From positions 1 to 40,063 of the forward strand of contig JALEZF010000114.1 of assembly GCA_022773025.1 (NCBI GenBank): a DNA stretch of 40,063 nt, read 5' to 3'. Positions within the stretch are counted from its first letter, which is position 1; each line of letters opens with the position of its first letter. Origin of the DNA: Clostridium sp. GTDB lineage: Bacteria > Bacillota > Clostridia > Clostridiales > Clostridiaceae. Below are positions 34,600 to 40,063 of the stretch, in pieces. Made by a program: the position numbers and the translations under genes. The notes under the pieces are model-generated. The model did not search any database and had not been told where the DNA came from. It saw only the letters and a list, made by a program, of their open reading frames with translations.

Positions 34600-34914
34600 A
34601 TGTACGCAGTATTAAAGACAGGTGGAAAGCAATACAGAGTTCAAGAGGGAGACGTAATATTCGTTGAAAAATTGAATGCTGAAGTTGATTCAACAGTTGA
34701 ATTAACAGAAGTTCTTGCAGTTACTAAGGAAAACGGAGAATTCGTAGTTGGAAACCCAGTTGTAGCTGGAGCTAAAGTTGTAGCAAAGGTTGCTTCTCAA
34801 GGTAAGGCTAAGAAGGTTATAGTTTTCAAGTATAAGGCTAAAAAGGACTACAGAAGAAAACAAGGACATAGACAACCATTTACTAAATTAGTAATTGAGA
34901 AGATTGAAGCATAA
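34600..34914 (+). CDS. rplU: Large-subunit ribosomal protein L21
   Basis: A 104-residue protein with [25 protein letters not shown] at the start and [26 protein letters not shown] near the end, both diagnostic of bL21. I chose ATG 34600 after GAGGAGGTG; an earlier in-frame start within the leader is unlikely. Confidence 0.97.
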   Translation: MYAVLKTGGKQYRVQEGDVIFVEKLNAEVDSTVELTEVLAVTKENGEFVVGNPVVAGAKVVAKVASQGKAKKVIVFKYKAKKDYRRKQGHRQPFTKLVIEKIEA

Positions 34915-34916
34915 TT

Positions 34917-35285
34917 ATGATAAAGATAGTTTTGCATAAAAAAGGCGATAATATTATTGCTTTTGATATTTCAGGTCACGGTGTGAGTCAGGCGGAATTA
35001 AACAGCGCCATAGGTGATGCTTATGATTTAGTCTGTAACACAGTATCTGTACTTTCTCAAAGTATTATTATAGGAATGGAAGAGGTTTTACATATAGAGC
35101 CTCAATATTCAATAAAAGATGGTTACTTAAGTTTGAGCCCATTAGAGGGGCAGAGCATAGAGCTTGCTCAAGTGCTTTTAAAAACCTTTGAGAAGAGCTT
35201 AGAGAGTACCATAAAAAGCTTAGATATAAGTTTTGGATGTAAAAAACGTAAAGAATATATAAACCTTATTGAGAAGGAGGTGTAG
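34917..35285 (+). CDS. prp: Ribosomal-processing cysteine protease Prp
   Basis: A 122-residue cysteine protease. The catalytic dyad is His21 (in SGHGVSQAE) and Cys40 (in [14 protein letters not shown]). It removes the N-terminal extension of L27. It lies 2 bases after rplU and overlaps the start region of rpmA, as in other Firmicutes, and its presence fits the L27 leader encoded next. The GHG region carries an extra stretch compared with the usual GHAGYAEYG, but the spacing to Cys is normal. Confidence 0.92.
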   Translation: MIKIVLHKKGDNIIAFDISGHGVSQAELNSAIGDAYDLVCNTVSVLSQSIIIGMEEVLHIEPQYSIKDGYLSLSPLEGQSIELAQVLLKTFEKSLESTIKSLDISFGCKKRKEYINLIEKEV

Positions 35286-35289
35286 TGAT

Positions 35290-35592
35290 ATGCTAATAAT
35301 GAACCTTCAGTTATTCGCTCACAAAAAGGGAGTAGGTAGCTCAAAGAATGGTAGAGACAGTGAATCAAAGAGACTTGGAGTAAAGTGCTCTGATGGACAA
35401 TTTGTACTTGCTGGACACATACTAGTTAGACAAAGAGGAACAAAAATCCACCCAGGAACAAATGTTGGAATAGGTAAGGATGACACTCTTTTCGCTAAAG
35501 TTGATGGACTAGTTAGATACGAAAGAGTTGGAAAAGACAAGAAGAAGGCTAGCGTTTATCCTATAAACGTAGAGGAAGCTTTAGCTGAATAA
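35290..35592 (+). CDS. rpmA: Large-subunit ribosomal protein L27 with cleavable leader
   Basis: A 100-residue bL27. The start [32 protein letters not shown] contains the Prp recognition site: cleavage is expected between Phe9 and Ala10 ([10 protein letters not shown]). I chose ATG 35290 after AAGGAGGTG. It ends at a terminator, closing the rplU-prp-rpmA unit. Confidence 0.96.
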   Translation: MLIMNLQLFAHKKGVGSSKNGRDSESKRLGVKCSDGQFVLAGHILVRQRGTKIHPGTNVGIGKDDTLFAKVDGLVRYERVGKDKKKASVYPINVEEALAE

Positions 35593-35598
35593 TAAATC

Positions 35599-35628
35599 AA
35601 AAGCACCCTTGTGAGAGGGTGCTTTTTT
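35599..35628 (+). terminator. Terminator of the rplU-prp-rpmA operon
   Basis: AAAAGCACCCT and AGGGTGCTTTT pair around 6 bases, then TT and A. Confidence 0.93.
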
Positions 35629-35741
35629 AAAATTACAAAACTAAAAAATAATACTAAACCATGGACTTTTATATTAAAGAATGAGAGAAATGGTTATATT
35701 AAATAGTGAAACTAATGTAGAAAAGAAGGTGAATTTATATC

Positions 35742-37016
35742 ATGTTTATAGATAGAGCGAAGATATTTGTGAAATCTGGAGATGGTGGTCATGGATCTAT
35801 ATCTTTTAGAAGAGAAAAGTATGTACCACTAGGAGGACCAGACGGCGGAGACGGCGGACGTGGTGGAGATGTTATACTACTAGCAGATAGGAATATGACA
35901 ACATTACTAGACTTCACATACAAGAGAAAATATGTAGCAGAAAAGGGCGGCAATGGTGAAGGTTCTAAGTGCTACGGTAAAGATGGAGAAAAGCTTATAA
36001 TAAAAGTACCTATGGGAACTATCATAAAAGATCAGGAAAGCGGAAAGATAATGGCTGACCTTTCTCATGATGGAGATACATATGTAGTTTGTAGAGGTGG
36101 AAAAGGCGGAAAAGGAAATGCTAAGTACGCAACTCCTACAAGACAGGCACCTCAATTTGCAGAGCCTGGAATGCCAGGAGAAGAGAGATTTATAGTATTA
36201 GAATTAAAGCTTTTAGCTGACGTAGGACTATTAGGCTTCCCTAACGTTGGAAAATCTACTTTACTATCCATGGTATCAAAGGCTAGACCGAAGATAGCAA
36301 ACTATCATTTTACAACGTTAAAGCCAAACTTAGGAGTTGTAAGCATGCCAGGAATACAAAACTTTGTAATAGCTGATATCCCAGGAATCATAGAAGGAGC
36401 AGCGGAAGGCGTAGGACTTGGTTTAGATTTCTTAAGACACGTAGAAAGAACGAGAGTTTTAATCCACGTGGTAGATATATCAGGGGTTGAGGGCCGTGAC
36501 CCAATAGAGGACTTCTTAAAGATAAATGAAGAACTTAAAAAGTACAGCATAAAGCTTTGGGATAGACCACAGATAGTTGCAGCAAACAAGAGCGACATGT
36601 TATTTGATGAAGAAGTATATGAAAACTTCAAGAAAAAAGTAAATGAGCTTGGCTATGACAAAGTATTTAAGATTTCTGCAGCTACAAATGAAGGTGTATC
36701 AGACCTTATGAAGGAAGCAGCAAGACTTCTAAGTGAAATTCCAGTTAAGGATCTAGAAATAGATGAAGCTGAAAAGTTCATGCCAGAAGAAAAGAAATTT
36801 ACTTACGAAATCAACATCGAAGATGGAGTATATGTAGTCTCAGGTACTTTTGTTGATAGACTTTTACTGGCTGTCAATGTAAATGACCCTGACTCACTAA
36901 GGTATTTCCACAAGGTTCTTAGAAATAAGGGAATAATTGATGAGCTTGTTTCAATGGGAATAGAAGATGGAGATTACGTAAGACTTAACGATTTTGAATT
37001 CGAATTTTTATTGTAG
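35742..37016 (+). CDS. obgE: GTPase Obg
   Basis: A 424-residue GTPase. It has the glycine-rich Obg domain (1-160, [36 protein letters not shown]), the G domain with GFPNVGKST (165-173), switch DIPGI, and G4 NKSD, and a C-terminal OCT domain ([33 protein letters not shown]). It aids late 50S assembly and stress signalling. The ribosome-binding site AAGAAGGTG precedes the ATG. Confidence 0.97.
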   Translation: MFIDRAKIFVKSGDGGHGSISFRREKYVPLGGPDGGDGGRGGDVILLADRNMTTLLDFTYKRKYVAEKGGNGEGSKCYGKDGEKLIIKVPMGTIIKDQESGKIMADLSHDGDTYVVCRGGKGGKGNAKYATPTRQAPQFAEPGMPGEERFIVLELKLLADVGLLGFPNVGKSTLLSMVSKARPKIANYHFTTLKPNLGVVSMPGIQNFVIADIPGIIEGAAEGVGLGLDFLRHVERTRVLIHVVDISGVEGRDPIEDFLKINEELKKYSIKLWDRPQIVAANKSDMLFDEEVYENFKKKVNELGYDKVFKISAATNEGVSDLMKEAARLLSEIPVKDLEIDEAEKFMPEEKKFTYEINIEDGVYVVSGTFVDRLLLAVNVNDPDSLRYFHKVLRNKGIIDELVSMGIEDGDYVRLNDFEFEFLL

Positions 37017-37031
37017 TTTGTAGGAGGATTT

Positions 37032-37340
37032 ATGATAACAAGTAAACAAAGAGCTTATTTAAGAGGGCTTGCACAAGAGATAACTCCAATATTTCAGCTT
37101 GGAAAGAATGGAATAGAAGACAGCTTTGTAAAGCAGATAGACGATGCTTTAGAAGCTAGAGAGCTTATAAAATTTACAGTGCTTAAAACTAGCGGCTATA
37201 CTGCTAGAGAAGCATCAGATGCTATATGTGAAGAGCTTAATTGTGATGGAGTTCAGGCTATCGGAAGTAAGGTTGTTCTTTATAGAAAATCTCAAAAGAA
37301 ACCAAGAATAGAATTGCCAAAGGCATCAAAGAGTCAGTAA
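37032..37340 (+). CDS. yhbY: YhbY-family RNA-binding protein (CRM domain)
   Basis: A 102-residue CRM-domain protein, TSKQRAYLRGLAQEITPIFQLGKNGI to KVVLYRKSQKKPRIELP. It binds pre-50S particles. It lies 15 bases past obg with a GTAGGAGG site and shares its stop with the nadD start (TAATG), so they are coupled. Confidence 0.94.
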   Translation: MITSKQRAYLRGLAQEITPIFQLGKNGIEDSFVKQIDDALEARELIKFTVLKTSGYTAREASDAICEELNCDGVQAIGSKVVLYRKSQKKPRIELPKASKSQ

Positions 37341-37954
37341 TGAGAAAGATAGGAATATTAGGCGGAACCTTTAATCCTATCCATAATGGACATATTCATA
37401 TAGGTAAAGAAGCCCTAAAAGCTTTAGCTTTAGATGAGGTTATATTTGTACCAACAGGAAGGCCACGTCATAAATTAAATGACGCGTCTCTTTTAAATGA
37501 AAATTTAAGATATCGCATGGTGGGGCTTGCTATACAAGGACATGAAGGCTTTTCCATAAGTGATTATGAGATAAACAAAAAAGGCTTTTCCTTTACCTAT
37601 GAAACCTTAAAATATTTTAGTGAGATTTATAAAGATAGTCACCTTTACTTTATATCAGGTGCTGACTGCCTCATAAATATATATAAGTGGAAGAATGTAG
37701 CTGATATATTTAAAAGAGCCACTCTAGTAGTCTTCAACAGACCTGGATTTTCAAAAGAGGATATCCTTGCACAGAAGAAAAAGGTGGAAGAAGATTTTAA
37801 TACAGAAATCATATTTTTAGATGTAGAGCCTTTAGAAATATCATCAACAGATATAAGGAAAGCTGTAAAGAATCAGGATGAAATAACTGATATAATTCCA
37901 AAACCAGTGATGAATTTTATAAAAGAGCATAACCTATACAAGTCTCAGGAGTGA
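37340..37954 (+). CDS. nadD: Nicotinate-nucleotide adenylyltransferase
   Basis: A 204-residue enzyme of NAD synthesis. GGTFNPIHNGHIHIG is the nucleotidyltransferase HxGH motif and ISSTDIRKAV the C-terminal motif. FVPTGRPRHK and FISGADCLINIYKWKN fit the family. The ATG overlaps the yhbY stop. Confidence 0.96.
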   Translation: MRKIGILGGTFNPIHNGHIHIGKEALKALALDEVIFVPTGRPRHKLNDASLLNENLRYRMVGLAIQGHEGFSISDYEINKKGFSFTYETLKYFSEIYKDSHLYFISGADCLINIYKWKNVADIFKRATLVVFNRPGFSKEDILAQKKKVEEDFNTEIIFLDVEPLEISSTDIRKAVKNQDEITDIIPKPVMNFIKEHNLYKSQE

Positions 37955-37959
37955 TGATT

Positions 37960-38547
37960 ATGTGGAACGAAGAAATGATAAAAGAATATCTAAAAAAGCA
38001 CTTGAAGGAATCTAGATATAAACACGTTTTAGGTGTAGTAGAAACCTCTGAAAGATTAGCTAGACTTTATGGTGCTGATGAGAACAAAGCTAGATATGCT
38101 GCTCTTATCCACGATTTAGCTAAAGGAAGAAGCGATGAAGAGCTTTTAAAAATAGCTATAAAAAGTGGTTATGATGTATGCAATGAAGAAAAAAAATCAC
38201 CACAGCTTCTCCATGGACTTGTAGCTGCCATAATAGCTAAAGAGAAAATGGGAATAGAGGATGAGGAGATTTTAAATGCTGCAACTTTTCACACCACAGG
38301 AAAAGCTAATATGACCCTTCTTGAAAAGATAGTATACATAGCAGATTATATAGAGCCAAACAGGGACTTTCCTGAAGTTCAAAAGCTTAGAGATATAACT
38401 TTTAAGGATTTAGATAGGGGAGTGCTTCAAGGCTTTGATAATACTATAAAGTTTGTAATAGAGAGAAAAGAAATACTTCATCTAAAGACTATTGAAGCTA
38501 GGAATTATTTATTACAGGAAGTCATTAAAGGAGATACCGGTGAATAA
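37960..38547 (+). CDS. yqeK: HD-domain Ap4A hydrolase YqeK
   Basis: A 195-residue HD-family phosphohydrolase that splits diadenosine tetraphosphate symmetrically. Metal ligands are in RYKHVLGV, ALIHDLAKG and HTTGKANM with ADYIEPNRDF. I chose ATG 37960 (MWNEEMIKEYL) because AGGAGTG (37947-37953) is well spaced; alternatives overlap the nadD stop. In many Firmicutes rsfS or a LytR-type gene comes next; here it is a pseudouridine synthase. Confidence 0.93.
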   Translation: MWNEEMIKEYLKKHLKESRYKHVLGVVETSERLARLYGADENKARYAALIHDLAKGRSDEELLKIAIKSGYDVCNEEKKSPQLLHGLVAAIIAKEKMGIEDEEILNAATFHTTGKANMTLLEKIVYIADYIEPNRDFPEVQKLRDITFKDLDRGVLQGFDNTIKFVIERKEILHLKTIEARNYLLQEVIKGDTGE

Positions 38548-39436
38548 AGTAGTTGAAACAGTACCTAAGGAATATGATGAAAAGAAAATAAGAGAATTTC
38601 TAAAAGAAAGTCTTCAAATGTCTACTAGATTCGTAAGAAAAGCTGCTATAGACAAGAGAATTTTGGTTGACGGACAAAAGGTAAAGCTTGATTACGTCTT
38701 AAAGGAAGGGCAGACTATAGAAATAATCCTTGACAAGAAGGAAACTCAAGATATACTTCCTGAAAAAATGGATCTTGAAGTGGTATATGAAGATGATAAT
38801 ATACTAGTGGTGAATAAGCCTCCTTTTATGGTGGTTCACCCTACAAAGAGCCATCCTACAGGAACTTTGGCCAATGGTGTCATAGGATACTTTAGGGAAA
38901 AAGGCGACGATTCTATAGTTAGGCTTGTAAGCAGGCTTGATATGAATACGTCAGGTCTTATAATAATCGCAAAGAATCAGTTTTCTCACATGGCTTTGTC
39001 AAGGGATATGAAGGAAGATACTTTCAAGAAGATATACCTTGCTATAGTTCATGGACATATGGCAGAGGAAAGTGGAACTATAGACCTTCCCATATATCGT
39101 CCTACAGAGGATGCTATAAAGAGAATAGTTGATGAGAGAGGACAAGAGAGCATAACCCACTACAAGGTCTTAGAAACCTATGATGATGCTCAGCTTCTCA
39201 TGTTAGAACTTGAAACAGGGAGAACTCATCAAATAAGAGTTCATTTGAGCCATTTAGGATGTCCTATATTTGGAGATACCTTATATGGAACTGAAGATGC
39301 AGAGTTTATAGGAAGACAGGCACTTCATGCCCACAAGCTAGAGATACCTCATCCAAAGGATGGAAAGGTAATAGGCTTTCAGTGTCATATGCCTGAAGAC
39401 ATGGAAGAACTTATAAAAAAATTAAAGAAGAACTAA
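38540..39436 (+). CDS. RluA-family pseudouridine synthase with S4 domain
   Basis: A 298-residue rRNA-modifying enzyme. An N-terminal S4-like RNA-binding domain (KIREFLKESLQMSTRFVRKAAIDKRILVDGQKVKLDYVLKEGQTIEI) is followed by the catalytic domain. Its motif II RLDMNTSGL carries catalytic Asp134. The usual leading His of HRLD is Ser here (SRLDMNTSGL). The start is GTG (38540) after AAAGGAGAT, overlapping yqeK by 8 bases. RluD-type 23S sites are likely, but the exact target is not readable. Confidence 0.9.
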   Translation: MNKVVETVPKEYDEKKIREFLKESLQMSTRFVRKAAIDKRILVDGQKVKLDYVLKEGQTIEIILDKKETQDILPEKMDLEVVYEDDNILVVNKPPFMVVHPTKSHPTGTLANGVIGYFREKGDDSIVRLVSRLDMNTSGLIIIAKNQFSHMALSRDMKEDTFKKIYLAIVHGHMAEESGTIDLPIYRPTEDAIKRIVDERGQESITHYKVLETYDDAQLLMLELETGRTHQIRVHLSHLGCPIFGDTLYGTEDAEFIGRQALHAHKLEIPHPKDGKVIGFQCHMPEDMEELIKKLKKN

Positions 39437-39452
39437 TATGGACACGTGTAGT

Positions 39453-39497
39453 TCCCATCAAAGTGATATTTATCGCCATGATGGGATTATTTTTTAT
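39453..39497 (+). terminator. Probable terminator of the obg-yqeK-RluA operon
   Basis: TCCCATC (39453-39459) pairs with GATGGGA (39480-39486) across a long loop, followed by TTATTTTTTATT. Confidence 0.55.
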
Positions 39498-39523
39498 TAA
39501 AAATAAGTAAGTAGCATAAAATA

Positions 39524-39552
39524 ATGCTCCATGCCAGTTTAGCAAGGAGCAT
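39524..39552 (-). terminator. Terminator of the carboxypeptidase gene
   Basis: On the minus strand ATGCTCC and GGAGCAT pair, followed by TATTTTAT. It lies about 20 bases past the stop codon. Confidence 0.65.
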
Positions 39553-39573
39553 ATGAGACTCTATAAATTGAGC

Positions 39574-40063
39574 TTAATATTTATTTTTCTTGTTGAATTT
39601 TTTCTTGTTGAATTTTTTCTGTAGCTGTCTTAAACGCCTACGTTTTTTAAAGTTATGCTTTATTAAAATTAAAATTATAGAAACTGCTATACATATTCCT
39701 AGAAGTCCGTAGATGCCAAAGCTTAAATTATCTTTCATCTTTGAAGAAATAGCTTTAACTTCTTCCCTATCACCACCACTTATGACAGCTAAGTTTCCAA
39801 GAACCTTTCCGTTTAAAGCTATGTAAGCTTTTGTGATTTCATCACCACGTTTAAAGGACATGGAGGCAAGATTAGATTCATCTACATTTATAGAAGGTTT
39901 TATACCTTCCTCATCCTTAGAAACCACGTAATAAAAGTCATCACTAGCTAAAAGAGGGATGCTGTTTTTTTCATCCTCAAAGTCTTTTATTTTGTCACCT
40001 TTAGAGAAAAGTTTTACTAGCTGAAAATTGTTGAAACCATATTCAAAAAGACTTTTGGTATCA
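39574..40063 (-). CDS. D-Ala-D-Ala carboxypeptidase, C-terminal part
   Basis: The minus strand is open from the window edge to 39574, about 163 residues. It begins DTKSLFEYGFNNFQLVKLFSKGDKI, the usual link between the catalytic and C-terminal domains of DacA/DacF-type penicillin-sensitive carboxypeptidases. A beta-rich PBP5-C-like domain, one membrane helix (FGIYGLLGICIAVSIILILI) and a very basic tail (KKRRRLRQLQKKFNKKKFNK) follow. The catalytic SxxK part lies beyond the window. The tail is richer in Lys and Arg than usual and is partly built from a 15-base tandem repeat. Confidence 0.8.
   Translation of the reverse strand, partial: DTKSLFEYGFNNFQLVKLFSKGDKIKDFEDEKNSIPLLASDDFYYVVSKDEEGIKPSINVDESNLASMSFKRGDEITKAYIALNGKVLGNLAVISGGDREEVKAISSKMKDNLSFGIYGLLGICIAVSIILILIKHNFKKRRRLRQLQKKFNKKKFNKKNKY
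39589..39618 (+). repeat. 15-base perfect tandem repeat in the carboxypeptidase tail
   Basis: CTTGTTGAATTTTTT occurs twice head to tail (39589-39603, 39604-39618). On the minus strand it encodes a repeated KKFNK. Confidence 0.9.

Overview
The window looks like chromosomal DNA of an endospore-forming Clostridium (sensu stricto). It is strongly AT-rich, ribosome-binding sites are strong GGAGG types, and there are Min and Mre systems, a spoIVFB-type sporulation protease, an rplU-prp-rpmA block with the Firmicute L27 leader peptide, and a 6S RNA. Species cannot be fixed from the sequence alone.

Left end (1-3.2 kb) is accessory DNA: the start of an unknown gene, an alpha/beta hydrolase, a ClbS/DfsB-like protein, and then the remains of an integrative conjugative element (ICE). 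The ICE remains are an orphan TcpD-like membrane gene, an internally deleted IS3-family element with both ends intact, two minus-strand hairpins, and a pair of repeats resembling the arm-type sites bound by Tn916 integrase.

From 3.3 to 13.7 kb lie envelope and transport genes: a metallophosphoesterase, a monofunctional transglycosylase, a two-gene osmoprotectant ABC importer with permease and binding protein fused, an M42 peptidase, a K+/H+-type antiporter, a decayed GNAT gene facing a decayed DUF5661-like gene, and a capA-corA-like pair. From 13.8 to 18.2 kb come a kinase-like protein, 6S RNA, a tiny winged-helix protein, a TVP38-family membrane protein, a GNAT enzyme, a secreted NlpC/P60 hydrolase and a SPOR-domain protein, most of them ended by clear terminators.

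From 18.4 kb to the right end is a conserved clostridial core. maf-radC-mreB-mreC-mreD-PBP2 builds the cell-elongation machine. minC-minD-minE places the division septum, followed by rodA and mgsA. A degenerate LytM protein plus spoIVFB form a probable sigma-K activation pair. A radical SAM gene, its partner and RNase G lead into rplU-prp-rpmA, with an L21 leader and promoter. Next come obgE, yhbY, nadD, yqeK and an RluA-type pseudouridine synthase. A D-Ala-D-Ala carboxypeptidase converges from the right edge.

I see no CRISPR array, tRNA or rRNA, and no convincing new multi-gene system. The most interesting signals are the ICE scar, several perfect dyads placed exactly at promoters or ribosome-binding sites, the catalytically dead SpoIVFA-like LytM protein, and the gene-decay zone at 10.7-11.5 kb.
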